Shown: piece by piece, positions 1-8,156 of the stretch
Position numbering within the stretch: the stretch's first letter is position 1
Layout of the letters: the number at the start of each line of letters is the position of its first letter
Assembly (NCBI GenBank): GCA_000431975.1
Contig: HF988514.1
Location: 5,019-19,641, forward strand
Direction of reading: 5' to 3'
DNA length: 14,623 nt
From: Prevotella sp. CAG:924
Lineage (GTDB): Bacteria > Bacteroidota > Bacteroidia > Bacteroidales > Bacteroidaceae
Made by a program: the position numbers and the translations under genes
Notes under the pieces: model-generated
What the model was told of the DNA's origin: nothing
Seen by the model: the letters and a program-made list of their open reading frames with translations, nothing else
The model's database searches: none

Positions 1-2799
1 ATGGAGATTGAGATCGTGCCCGAGCTGGCGGAGATGGAGTCGACACGTGTGCCTTTCCTGCATTATCTTCCTGACGATACATTGCTTGTGATGCGCGACT
101 TTGCCTACATCCGTGATGTGATCGCGCGTGTCTATGATGACGGTTTCTCTCCGCAGGCTTTGCAGGAACGCATGGAAGGCGCAACGGAGCAGGAACAGGC
201 TGCCATACGCCAGGAGATGAACCGCGATGTCCGTCTCTGCAAACCTACACAGTTTGTCGCCGATGCGTCGAGGTTGCGGCAGGTGTTCTTCGGACCCGAC
301 GGCAAGGCTTTGCAGGAAGCTGCCAAGGCAACGATAGCTTTCCATCTGTCGTTGCAGCCTGTCTTCCACAAGAACTTTGACTTGCTCACCCATTCGCTGG
401 AGGATTATCTTCTCATGGGCTATCATATTTATATCCTGGCCGACAGTGAGAAGCAGCAACAGCGGTTGAAAGATATTTTCGACAACAGGGATGCCGACCG
501 TGAGCGGGCTTTCTCCGACCGGCAGCGGGGCACCATCACCTTCACACCGGTCGACCACACCTTGCACGAGGGCTTTACCGACCGGGATCTGAAGTGCTGC
601 TTCTTTACCGACCATCAGATCTTTGACCGTTTTCATAAGTATTCGCTGAAGTCGGACAAGGCACGGCAGGGCAAGATGGCGCTTACGATGAAGGAGCTTC
701 AGGAGATGGAGGTGGGCGACTACATCGTGCATGTCGACTATGGTATCGGCAAGTTCGGAGGTCTGGTACGCATCCCCATACAGCGTGCTCCTGGCCAGCC
801 GGTCGATCCGTCAAGACAGTATCAGGAGGTGATCCGTATCATTTATAAGAACAATGATAAGGTGGACATCTCCATCCACTCGCTCTACAAGATCTCCAAA
901 TATCGTCGCAGCGACACTGATGAGCCACCCCGTCTGTCGGCATTGGGCACCGGCGCATGGGAGCGTATGAAGGAAAAGGCGAAGAAGCGTATCAAGGATA
1001 TCGCCCGCGACCTCATCCGTTTGTATGCCAAGCGGCGACACGAGAAGGGCTTCGCCTATTCACCCGATGGTGTGGAGCAGCACGAGCTGGAGGCGTCGTT
1101 TCTCTATGAGGATACTCCCGACCAGCTGAAGGCGACGCAGGATGTGAAAGGTGACATGGAGAGCTCACGGCCCATGGACCGTCTGATCTGTGGTGATGTG
1201 GGCTTTGGCAAGACCGAGGTGGCCATCCGTGCAGCCTTCAAGGCGGCCCAAGATCTTAAGCAGGTAGCCGTTCTGGTGCCTACCACCGTGCTGGCCTGGC
1301 AGCACTATCAGACCTTCCGCAACCGATTGAAGGGCTTCAATGTGAATGTCGACTATCTCACCCGAGCCAAGACGGCACGCCAGACAAAACAGACGCTGGC
1401 CGATCTGGAGTCGGGGAAAACAGATATTATCATAGGTACGCACAAGCTCCTGGGCAAGAGCGTGAAGTGGCATGACATCGGCCTGCTGATCATCGATGAG
1501 GAACAGAAGTTTGGAGTGGCCGTCAAGGAGAAGTTGCGTAAGCTCCGCACGAATATCGACACGCTGACCCTCTCGGCGACGCCGATTCCGCGTACCTTGC
1601 AGTTCTCACTGATGGGAGCGCGCGACATGAGCATCATGCGTACGCCGCCACCTAACCGCTATCCTATTCATACGGAACTGTGCTCCTTCAGTCATGAGGT
1701 CATCGCCGATGCCATCAACTTTGAGATGAGCCGTAACGGACAGGTGTTCTTCGTCAATGACCGCATTTCCAGCCTTCAGACGCTGGCTGATATGATACAC
1801 AAGTACGTGCCCGACTGCCGTGTGGCTATCGGACATGGCCAGATGGCGCCTGAGGAACTGGAGAAGATCATTATGGGATTTGTCAACTACGATTATGACG
1901 TACTGCTTTCTACGACGATAGTGGAGAACGGCATCGACATTTCCAACGCTAATACGATCATCATCAATGATGCTCACCATTTCGGATTGAGTGATCTCCA
2001 TCAGATGCGTGGGCGTGTGGGACGCAGCAACCGGAAAGGCTTCTGTTATCTGTTGGCGCCGCCCCGTGCGACCCTCACGCAGGATGCGCGCCGCCGCTTG
2101 GAGGCTTTGGAGAATTTCTCCGATCTTGGCAGTGGGTTCAACCTCGCCATGCAGGATCTGGATATCCGTGGAGCGGGCAACCTGTTGGGAGCCGAGCAGA
2201 GCGGATTCATGGAAGATCTCGGCTATGAGACTTATCAGAAAATCTTGTCGCAGGCCGTGACGGAGCTGAAGAATGACGAGTTCCATGATCTCTATCAGGA
2301 TGATATCCGGCAGGGAAAGGAACTGTCGGGCGACGAGTTTGTCGACGACTGTGCCATCGAGAGCGACTTGGAGATGTACTTCCCCGATACCTATGTGCCC
2401 GGTTCGTCGGAGCGTATGCTGCTCTATCGTGAGCTGGACAGCATAGAGGACGACAACACTCTCGCCACCTACCGTCAGCGACTCATCGACCGCTTCGGTC
2501 CTGTGCCGCCCGAAGGTGAGGAGCTCATGCGCGTGGTGATGTTGCGGCGTGAGGGCAAGCGGTTGGGCTGCGAGCGTCTCATTCTTAAGCAAGGTATGAT
2601 GCGCATGCAGTTTGTCAGCAGTCAGGATAGTCCTTTCTATCAGAGTGCGGTGTTCGACCGTGTGATCCATTATGTCATGGTGAATCCCCGCCGCTGTATG
2701 TTCAAGGATGCCCATGGCCGTCGGCTCATTCAGGTGTCACAGGTACCCGGTGTGGAAGAGGCTATTAATGTGCTGAGAGGAATGGAGAAAGGTAGATAA
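1..2799 (+). CDS. mfd: Transcription-repair coupling factor Mfd, 5'-partial
   Basis: ATP-dependent DNA translocase that removes RNA polymerase stalled at DNA lesions and recruits UvrA for nucleotide excision repair. Visible in order: remains of the N-terminal UvrB-like and D3 regions (about residues 1-225); the RNA-polymerase-interacting CarD-like domain starting near residue 232 (MEVGDYIVHVDYGIGKF); the helicase core with Walker A GDVGFGKTE (398-406), DEEQ box (499-502), SATPIPRTL (525-533) and RGRVGRS motif VI (670-676); and the C-terminal UvrA-masking-type D7 domain (about 785-932). The reading frame is open from base 1. Full-length family members have roughly 1,100-1,170 residues and these motifs lie about 200 residues further in, so the ATG at base 1 is probably an internal Met and the true start lies outside the window. 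The stop is TAA at 2797-2799. The family assignment is secure. Confidence 0.96.
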   Translation: MEIEIVPELAEMESTRVPFLHYLPDDTLLVMRDFAYIRDVIARVYDDGFSPQALQERMEGATEQEQAAIRQEMNRDVRLCKPTQFVADASRLRQVFFGPDGKALQEAAKATIAFHLSLQPVFHKNFDLLTHSLEDYLLMGYHIYILADSEKQQQRLKDIFDNRDADRERAFSDRQRGTITFTPVDHTLHEGFTDRDLKCCFFTDHQIFDRFHKYSLKSDKARQGKMALTMKELQEMEVGDYIVHVDYGIGKFGGLVRIPIQRAPGQPVDPSRQYQEVIRIIYKNNDKVDISIHSLYKISKYRRSDTDEPPRLSALGTGAWERMKEKAKKRIKDIARDLIRLYAKRRHEKGFAYSPDGVEQHELEASFLYEDTPDQLKATQDVKGDMESSRPMDRLICGDVGFGKTEVAIRAAFKAAQDLKQVAVLVPTTVLAWQHYQTFRNRLKGFNVNVDYLTRAKTARQTKQTLADLESGKTDIIIGTHKLLGKSVKWHDIGLLIIDEEQKFGVAVKEKLRKLRTNIDTLTLSATPIPRTLQFSLMGARDMSIMRTPPPNRYPIHTELCSFSHEVIADAINFEMSRNGQVFFVNDRISSLQTLADMIHKYVPDCRVAIGHGQMAPEELEKIIMGFVNYDYDVLLSTTIVENGIDISNANTIIINDAHHFGLSDLHQMRGRVGRSNRKGFCYLLAPPRATLTQDARRRLEALENFSDLGSGFNLAMQDLDIRGAGNLLGAEQSGFMEDLGYETYQKILSQAVTELKNDEFHDLYQDDIRQGKELSGDEFVDDCAIESDLEMYFPDTYVPGSSERMLLYRELDSIEDDNTLATYRQRLIDRFGPVPPEGEELMRVVMLRREGKRLGCERLILKQGMMRMQFVSSQDSPFYQSAVFDRVIHYVMVNPRRCMFKDAHGRRLIQVSQVPGVEEAINVLRGMEKGR

Positions 2800-2863
2800 C
2801 CTGCCGATGGGGTGGCAAAGGCTTGAGAGCCGCTTTTGAGAGTGTCCCATCGGGTAATAAAAT

Positions 2864-2909
2864 AAGCCCGCAATGGCTTCCCTGATTTGGGAATGGCCGT
2901 TGCGGGCTT
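2864..2909. terminator. Bidirectional hairpin terminator between mfd and udk
   Basis: A 10-bp perfect outer stem (AAGCCCGCAA 2864-2873 with TTGCGGGCTT 2900-2909) encloses an inner stem, TTCCC (2878-2882) with GGGAA (2889-2893). On the plus strand it is followed by a short T-rich run (TGTATTTTGTC). On the minus strand it is followed by CTTATTTTATT. It lies between two convergent genes, so it can stop transcription from both sides. Confidence 0.85.
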
Positions 2910-2974
2910 GTATTTTGTCAAGTGCTTCTGTTTGTTTCCAGCCTGTTCGTATAGGGTAGGAAGCGTGGTTCCTC

Positions 2975-3640
2975 TTATTTTTCGGTGTCAGCTTCTTCCT
3001 TGGGCACGAGTCCTTCGATGTATTTGCATACGATGTCGATGCCTTTGAGGTTCTCGCCGCCTTGTGGAATGATGATGTCGGCGAAGCGTTTTGTCGGTTC
3101 GATGAACTGCTCGTGCATGGGTTTGAGCACTTTCAGGTAACGGTCGACGACCATCGACACAGTGCGTCCGCGGTCAATGGTGTCGCGTTGTATGTTGCGG
3201 ATGAGTCGTTCGTCAGCGTCGGTGTCGACAAAGATCTTCAGGTCCATCATCTCACGCAGTCGCTTGTTGATCAGTGTCATGATGCCTTCGATAATGATCA
3301 CGGGCTTGGGTTCGACATGTACGGTTTCCGGAAGGCGGTTGCTGAGTATATAAGAATAAGTGGGCTGCTCTATGGCGTGTCCGTGACGCAACTCATCGAC
3401 CTGCTTGACGAGCAGCTTCCAGTCGAAGGCGTCAGGATGGTCGAAATTGATGGCGCGGCGCTCCTCGTCGGTAAGGTCTGTCGTGTCGTTGTAGTAGCTG
3501 TCAAGAGGTACGGTGGCCACGAAGTGGGGTGGCAGGGCATCGACGATCTTTTTCACGACGGTGGTCTTGCCTGAGCCGGTGCCGCCGGCAATGCCGATGA
3601 TCGTTACGCGGTCGTTATGGGGATTGGTATGTTTGTTCAT
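2975..3640 (-). CDS. udk: Uridine kinase
   Basis: Cytosolic nucleoside kinase that phosphorylates uridine (and usually cytidine) to the monophosphate in pyrimidine salvage. The 221-residue protein has the P-loop GGTGSGKT (19-26), the catalytic/substrate region LDSYY (Asp47), the NFDHPDAFD segment (66-73) that contacts substrate in this family, an IIIEG strand (about 115-119) and the lid-type arginine cluster RDTIDRGR (152-159). The length is typical of bacterial Udk. The start at 3640 fits the family N-terminus, with a short extension before the P-loop. The gene lies 59 nt downstream of the UDG-family gene on the same strand and I see no clear promoter in that gap, so co-transcription is plausible. 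Phosphoribulokinase shares the fold, but the lid and substrate motifs favour uridine kinase. Confidence 0.93.
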   Translation of the reverse strand: MNKHTNPHNDRVTIIGIAGGTGSGKTTVVKKIVDALPPHFVATVPLDSYYNDTTDLTDEERRAINFDHPDAFDWKLLVKQVDELRHGHAIEQPTYSYILSNRLPETVHVEPKPVIIIEGIMTLINKRLREMMDLKIFVDTDADERLIRNIQRDTIDRGRTVSMVVDRYLKVLKPMHEQFIEPTKRFADIIIPQGGENLKGIDIVCKYIEGLVPKEEADTEK

Positions 3641-3699
3641 TGTTAAGAATTGAATGTTTTTTTGAAGTGGGTTGTGGGAGGTTAGAGGTAGACAGGATG

Positions 3700-4287
3700 T
3701 CAGGGCAGCAGTCCGATGTCTTCGAACATGTGCTGATAGTAAGCCGCCTTGTCTTCGGTCTTCATGGGAAAGGCGCGGGAAGAACTGGGCATGCGGTAGA
3801 GGCGCAATTCACGATCGTCGAAAGTGAAGGATCGGTATTCGCCCATCTTCATGCCTCGGGCGTCGATGCCGTAATGTCCTGTAAAGAGCGAGGTGGCCAA
3901 CTGACCGGCACAGACGACAGCGCGCAGATGGGGGAGGGCTGAGAGAAGTCGGTCGAGGTCGGTGGGTTCCACCACTTCGAGATCCTTGTCAGAGGCAGTT
4001 CCCTTTGTGCGTCGTATGCGCGTGCATGTGTCGTAGAGTGCGATGCCCTTCTCTCCGAGAAATTTTTGGAGTGCTTCCTGCCGATAGGTCTTATGCTCCC
4101 GGTCGACGAAGTGCTCCCGGTCGTTGAAGAAGATCAGGCCGATGATGCGCCACATGTCATTGGTGAAGTTAGGATAGTACCACGGCATGCACCATCGTTT
4201 GGGTGCCGGCGGGAAGGTGCCGAGCATCAGCAGGCGTGCTTCCTTGGGAAGAAAAGGTTCAAAAGGATGAATTTCGATATCGTTCAT
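3700..4287 (-). CDS. Uracil-DNA glycosylase family protein
   Basis: Probable base-excision DNA glycosylase of the UDG superfamily, 195 residues. LGTFPP (residues 22-27) sits where the catalytic motif A loop is expected, YYPNFTNDMW (37-46) follows, and MPSSSRAFP (166-174) matches the C-terminal motif B loop that inserts into the minor groove (HPSPL in canonical Ung, PSTS-like here). This form is common in Bacteroidetes, but its substrate is not established from sequence. The frame stays open upstream to 4437, but that extension would read through two strong hairpins and into the end of the EEP gene, and its sequence is low-complexity and Cys/Arg-rich. The Met at 4287, giving MNDIEIHPFEPF, is therefore preferred. 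The stop (TGA) is at 3700-3702. The family is fairly secure, the specificity is not. Confidence 0.82.
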   Translation of the reverse strand: MNDIEIHPFEPFLPKEARLLMLGTFPPAPKRWCMPWYYPNFTNDMWRIIGLIFFNDREHFVDREHKTYRQEALQKFLGEKGIALYDTCTRIRRTKGTASDKDLEVVEPTDLDRLLSALPHLRAVVCAGQLATSLFTGHYGIDARGMKMGEYRSFTFDDRELRLYRMPSSSRAFPMKTEDKAAYYQHMFEDIGLLP

Positions 4288-4300
4288 AATCACGGCATTT

Positions 4301-4326
4301 TGCCTGCAGCGGGGTGACTGCAGGCA
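4301..4326 (-). terminator. Hairpin in the EEP-UDG gap (proximal to UDG)
   Basis: Perfect 9-bp inverted repeat TGCCTGCAG (4301-4309) and CTGCAGGCA (4318-4326) with an 8-nt loop. It lies 13 nt upstream of the UDG-family start. No T-run follows, so it is either a weak terminator for the EEP transcript or a structural/processing element in the leader of the UDG-family gene. Confidence 0.55.
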
Positions 4327-4334
4327 GACAAGGC

Positions 4335-4360
4335 ACATCCTGCACGGTGGTGCAGGATGT
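4335..4360 (-). terminator. Hairpin just after the EEP gene
   Basis: Perfect 10-bp inverted repeat ACATCCTGCA (4335-4344) and TGCAGGATGT (4351-4360) with a 6-nt loop. It begins 13 nt past the EEP stop codon on the minus strand, the usual place for a terminator or 3'-end-protecting hairpin. It lacks a clear U-tract. Confidence 0.6.
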
Positions 4361-4373
4361 TGGTCGGAATAAA

Positions 4374-5420
4374 TTATTTCTGTTCTTTTACAAGGTAGAC
4401 ACAGACAGGTAGGTGGTCGCTGAAGCCGTCGAGCCATACGCCGCCGGCTGTGGTACGCTTGGGAGAACCCTTGTACTTGCCTTCAGTCTGGAAGAGATAG
4501 GGCATGCGCTGGATCTCCTGCTTCCAGTATTTTAAGGTAGAGTAGTCCTTCTTGCCTGATTTGTCAATTAGGGAAGGCGAGAGGAGTATCTGGTCAAAAA
4601 GATTCCATGAGCCTTGATAGTAGAGTGTTCCCATACCTCGTTTGACAAGCAGGTTGTACCAGGGGTTGTACATGTCGTCATCGCCCACCATGGCGATATC
4701 TTCCTTACCTTTCAGGCATTCGTGCATGCTGGCATTGTTGGGATCGTCATTCATGTCGCCCATCACCATCACTTTCTCATTAGGATTGGCTTTTAGCAAT
4801 GAGTCTTTGATGGCTTTGATCTGTGTGGCGCCTACCTCTCTATAATAGGATCCGTTAAAGCGGGAGGGAAGATGGCAGACAATGACCGTCACATCGTCGC
4901 CGGCCATGCGTCCGCTGACTACGAGAAAGCCGCGTGTCTTGAATCCGGCGTCTTGCTTGGCCGTGGGGACATAGGGCAGCAGTCGTGTGTCCTCAACCTG
5001 GAAAAGTTTGGGCTGATAGAGCATGGCACAGTCGATGCCACGGCTGTCGGGTCCTTCTATATGGACGAATTGATAGCCACGTTTTTTCAGCTCGGGTTGG
5101 GCACAGAGATCGGTGAGCACCTTATCGTTTTCAACCTCGGACAGGCCGATGACGGCACAACCGACATTAGGGAGCACGGATGTACCCATGTCGGAAAGGG
5201 CTCTGGCCATATTGTGGAGTTTATGGCTATACTTGAGGCCATCCCAGTGATAGGAGCCGCTAGGCAGGAACTCATAATCGTTTTTACCGGCATCGTGGCA
5301 GGTGTCAAACAGATTCTCCTGATTGTAAAAACCTACGGCATAGACTGAAAATTTCTTCTGTGCGAACGTCGACAGACTGACGGACAGCAAAAGTAGTAAT
5401 GTGAAAAGTGGCTTTTTCAT
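4374..5420 (-). CDS. Secreted endonuclease/exonuclease/phosphatase family protein
   Basis: A metal-dependent phosphoesterase of the DNase I/EEP fold, expected to cleave phosphodiester bonds outside the cytoplasm. It has 348 residues with a Sec signal peptide (1-20, cleavage likely after TFA, next residue Gln) and no lipobox, so it is periplasmic or released. EEP hallmarks: FYNQENLFD (31-39); metal-binding Glu95 in GLSEVEN; GID (Asp130); HLPSR with His183; GDMNDDP with Asp222/Asn224; FDQILLS with Asp276; and the catalytic SDH triplet (334-336) near the C-terminus. No catalytic residue appears to be missing. It is transcribed divergently from the TonB-dependent receptor operon; proteins of this family often sit next to DUF5689 lipoproteins in Bacteroidetes. 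Whether the substrate is DNA, RNA or a small phosphodiester cannot be told from sequence. Confidence 0.88.
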   Translation of the reverse strand: MKKPLFTLLLLLSVSLSTFAQKKFSVYAVGFYNQENLFDTCHDAGKNDYEFLPSGSYHWDGLKYSHKLHNMARALSDMGTSVLPNVGCAVIGLSEVENDKVLTDLCAQPELKKRGYQFVHIEGPDSRGIDCAMLYQPKLFQVEDTRLLPYVPTAKQDAGFKTRGFLVVSGRMAGDDVTVIVCHLPSRFNGSYYREVGATQIKAIKDSLLKANPNEKVMVMGDMNDDPNNASMHECLKGKEDIAMVGDDDMYNPWYNLLVKRGMGTLYYQGSWNLFDQILLSPSLIDKSGKKDYSTLKYWKQEIQRMPYLFQTEGKYKGSPKRTTAGGVWLDGFSDHLPVCVYLVKEQK

Positions 5421-5445
5421 ATTATTCGATTTTAAATCTGTTTTG

Positions 5446-5475
5446 CAAATATCGGAATAAAATTCGAATTACAAT
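5446..5475 (-). promoter_or_regulatory. Possible promoter of the EEP gene
   Basis: On the minus strand, GATATTTG (5446-5453) matches the Bacteroidetes -7 consensus TAnnTTTG except for the first base. A TTG (5472-5474) lies 18 nt upstream of it, near the expected -33 distance. It is 26 nt upstream of the start codon. The match is imperfect. Confidence 0.35.
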
Positions 5476-5529
5476 ACGCGATGATCTTATTTTCATGCAA
5501 AATTCATATAAAATTCATCAATAAAAGTC

Positions 5530-5559
5530 TTGTAGATTGAAAATTAATTTGTTACTTTG
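5530..5559 (+). promoter_or_regulatory. Promoter of the TonB-dependent receptor operon
   Basis: TTG at 5530-5532, then 20 nt, then TACTTTG (5553-5559, continuing to C), an exact fit to the Bacteroidetes -33/-7 (TTTG, TAnnTTTG) arrangement. The transcript would begin near 5566, leaving a leader of roughly 118 nt before the receptor start codon at 5684. That leader contains a 23-codon ORF (5596-5667). Confidence 0.75.
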
Positions 5560-5595
5560 CATTCGTGGCAGTTTAACCCATTTTTAGACCGGAGA

Positions 5596-5667
5596 ATGAG
5601 CTTCTTTGGCCGTATTTCTGTCACTATGAGGTATTGGTATTATTATATAGTAAACAGAAGACAATAA
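5596..5667 (+). other. Short ORF in the receptor-operon leader (23 codons)
   Basis: ATG at 5596 to TAA at 5665-5667, between the predicted transcription start and the receptor ATG. The peptide has a run of aromatic residues (YWYYY, codons 13-17) and a basic end (NRRQ). A GGAG (5591-5594) precedes the ATG but is too close to be a normal Shine-Dalgarno. The stop lies 16 nt before the receptor start. It could be a leader peptide or chance; no homology is recognised. Confidence 0.2.
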
Positions 5668-5683
5668 CATTTAATTTCAAGAT

Positions 5684-8155
5684 ATGCAGAAAACGCTTTT
5701 AATAGGTCTTTTAGTGGCCTCTTATGCCTCACCAATGTGTGCGCAGACCGACTCGACGAATGTCGGGGAGGTGGCGTTTACTTTCACTGAGGCGCAGTTG
5801 GGCGAGGATGATAACAGTGAACAGACGGTGTCGATCATCAGCTCCAACTCCAATGTCTATGCTTCCGAGGTGGGATACCTGTTCTCCCCGGTGCGTTTCC
5901 GCTACCGCACTTATAATCAGAAGTATAATGAAATCTATATCAATGGCGCACCGGTCAACGATCTTGAGTCGGGACAGTTCCGTTATTCAATGGTAGGTGG
6001 TTTGAATCAGCAGACGCGGTCGATGGAGAGCTCGCTGCCCTTTGAGGGCAATCTCTTCAGCTACACGGGTATGGGCGGATCGAACAACTACAACTTCCGT
6101 CCCGCGGCGATGGCAGTAGGACAGCGTATCAATCTGACGGGAGCCAACCGTAATTATACGTTGCGTGGCATGTACACCTATAATAGCGGTCTGAACAGCA
6201 AGGGCTGGGCCTTCTCAGGCAATCTGACCTACCGCTGGGCCAACCGCGGCTACGTGAAGGGTACGTTCTACAACTCCCTCTCTTACTTCCTTGCAGTGCA
6301 GAAGCTGATCGGCAGCAACCATTCTCTCTCGTTGTCCACATGGGGCAACCCGACGGAGCGTGCCTCGCAGGGCGCGTCGACCGATGAGATGTTCTGGTTG
6401 GCCGATGACCGTCAGTACAATCCCTATTGGGGCTATCAGAATGGCAAGGTGCGCAACTCGCGCGTAGTGAATGATTTCGCTCCTACCGCCCTCCTCACAT
6501 GGGACTGGACGATGAACGAGAAGACGAAGCTGACGACCTCGCTGCTCGGCAAGTATGCCATCTATAAGAGCACAAAGCTCAATTACAGCAATGCCGAAAA
6601 CCCGCATCCCGATTATTACAAGCGTCTGCCGTCCAACTTCTATGACGTGTGGAATCTCTCGGACGCCAACAATACGGAGAGTGCCTATGAGGATTTCCGT
6701 CAGGCTATCTATACCCTGCGTGGATCGGAGGCAGCACGTCAGATCAATTTCGACCAGCTGATCCTTGCCAATAAGCAGGCGTCAGAACAGGGTTCGGATG
6801 CTATGTATTATATCCAGGCGCGCCACAGCAACGTGCTGAACATGACACTGGCTTCAACGATCACCTCGCAACTCTCTGACAAGAACACGTTGACGGGCGG
6901 TTTTTTCGCACAACACAACGTTGGCTATCACTACCAGACGATGGACGATATGCTCGGAGCTGCCTCTTACCATAATATTAATACTTATGCTTCGGGCAAC
7001 TATCCCACGGGAAGTGACAAGCTGCAGTATGACCTGAATCATCCCAATGCAGTAGTGAAAGAGGGTGACAAGTTCGGTTACGACTATAACATCCTCGTCA
7101 ATCGCCTGATGGGCTGGGCAAGTTATGAGGAGACCTTCGGCATCGCACGCTATAATGTGTCGGGCCGTCTCGGATATAAGGATATGCAGCGTGACGGTAA
7201 GATGCGCAACGGATTCTTTGCCAACAACTCCTATGGCAAGAGCGATGTGGCCCGTTTCCTCGAGGGAGGCGTAAAGGCCGGTGCTAATTTCTCACTCGGT
7301 CATGGTAGCACCCTGACACTCGGCGCAGGCATCGAGAGCAAGGCGCCTGAGGCCAGCGTGGCTTTCTATGCTCCGGAGATGAACAACGACTTCGTGCAGG
7401 ATTTGCGCAATGAGCTGATATTCTCGTCAGAGATCGGCTATCAGCTGCTCACCTCTTGGCTGCATGCCAATGTGAACGCTTATTATAGCCGCGTGAATAA
7501 GGCGACGGAGTGGACCTGCTTCTACTTTGATGATATCAACAGCTTCTCCTACAACTCACTGACGGGTATCAATAAGGAGTTTTATGGCATTGAGGCTGGC
7601 CTTGACTTTAAGCTCTCGTCAGCCTTCAACCTGAAGCTGATCGGAACGATGAGCGATGCCAAGAACATCAGCAATGCCAAGGTGCGCTATCTGAATTCTA
7701 CAGAAGGCACCTATAATGATGACGTGGCTTATGTAAAGAATATGCGCGAGAGCGGCACGCCGTTGACGGCTACGAGCATCATCGGAAGCTATCATCAGGG
7801 TGGCTGGTTCATCGACCTGAATGCCAACTGGTATGACCGCATCTATCTGAGTTACTCACCTTACTACCGTTACGGCAGTGTGTCGACGGGTATGGACCAG
7901 AGCATGGGCCATGGCGGCTGGATGATTGACGCTTCTATTGGTAAGAGCATCTATCTGAAGCATGGCTCACTGTCGATCAATCTGCAGCTGACCAATATCC
8001 TGAACAACCAGAACATCGTGACGGGCGGATATGAGCAGAGCCGTTCCGACGTGAAGGCTTCAGGAGCCGATCGTATCTACAAGTTCTCGAAGAATCCGAA
8101 GAAGTACTACGTGATGGGCACCAATGGCATGATTAATATTTCTTACAAATTCTAA
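5684..8155 (+). CDS. TonB-dependent outer-membrane receptor
   Basis: Outer-membrane beta-barrel transporter that would import a large or scarce ligand using TonB energy. It has 823 residues: signal peptide 1-20 (cleavage after MCA, next QTD); a short N-terminal segment; then a divergent plug with RFRYRTYNQKYNEIYINGAP (71-90), VNDLESG and GGLNQQTRS; and a GMGGSNNYNFRP segment (129-140) equivalent to the end of the plug (YG..GGxINI in classical receptors). The rest is alternating aromatic beta-strand sequence ending in Phe, as expected for BAM-assembled barrels. It lacks the carboxypeptidase-like N-terminal domain of SusC-type receptors and I see no clear TonB box. It is the first gene of an operon: the next start is 1 nt past its stop, and no SusD homologue follows. 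The ligand is unknown; the surrounding nucleases and OB-fold lipoproteins suggest nucleic acid fragments (inference). Confidence 0.87.
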   Translation: MQKTLLIGLLVASYASPMCAQTDSTNVGEVAFTFTEAQLGEDDNSEQTVSIISSNSNVYASEVGYLFSPVRFRYRTYNQKYNEIYINGAPVNDLESGQFRYSMVGGLNQQTRSMESSLPFEGNLFSYTGMGGSNNYNFRPAAMAVGQRINLTGANRNYTLRGMYTYNSGLNSKGWAFSGNLTYRWANRGYVKGTFYNSLSYFLAVQKLIGSNHSLSLSTWGNPTERASQGASTDEMFWLADDRQYNPYWGYQNGKVRNSRVVNDFAPTALLTWDWTMNEKTKLTTSLLGKYAIYKSTKLNYSNAENPHPDYYKRLPSNFYDVWNLSDANNTESAYEDFRQAIYTLRGSEAARQINFDQLILANKQASEQGSDAMYYIQARHSNVLNMTLASTITSQLSDKNTLTGGFFAQHNVGYHYQTMDDMLGAASYHNINTYASGNYPTGSDKLQYDLNHPNAVVKEGDKFGYDYNILVNRLMGWASYEETFGIARYNVSGRLGYKDMQRDGKMRNGFFANNSYGKSDVARFLEGGVKAGANFSLGHGSTLTLGAGIESKAPEASVAFYAPEMNNDFVQDLRNELIFSSEIGYQLLTSWLHANVNAYYSRVNKATEWTCFYFDDINSFSYNSLTGINKEFYGIEAGLDFKLSSAFNLKLIGTMSDAKNISNAKVRYLNSTEGTYNDDVAYVKNMRESGTPLTATSIIGSYHQGGWFIDLNANWYDRIYLSYSPYYRYGSVSTGMDQSMGHGGWMIDASIGKSIYLKHGSLSINLQLTNILNNQNIVTGGYEQSRSDVKASGADRIYKFSKNPKKYYVMGTNGMINISYKF

Positions 8156-8156
8156 A

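Noticed and set aside
1606..2715. 369-codon open frame on the minus strand inside mfd
   Set aside because: It lies wholly opposite conserved Mfd motifs (including RGRVGRS); its translation is His/Leu-rich with no recognisable domain. It is a shadow of a GC-moderate coding strand.
3062..3574. 170-codon plus-strand open frame opposite udk
   Set aside because: Antisense of conserved uridine kinase motifs; no supporting features of its own.
4288..4437. 50-codon N-terminal extension of the UDG-family protein
   Set aside because: It would overlap the EEP coding region and read through two strong hairpins; the Met at 4287 gives the natural start.
4872..5348. 158-codon plus-strand open frame opposite the EEP gene
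   Set aside because: Antisense of EEP catalytic motifs and unlike any known protein.
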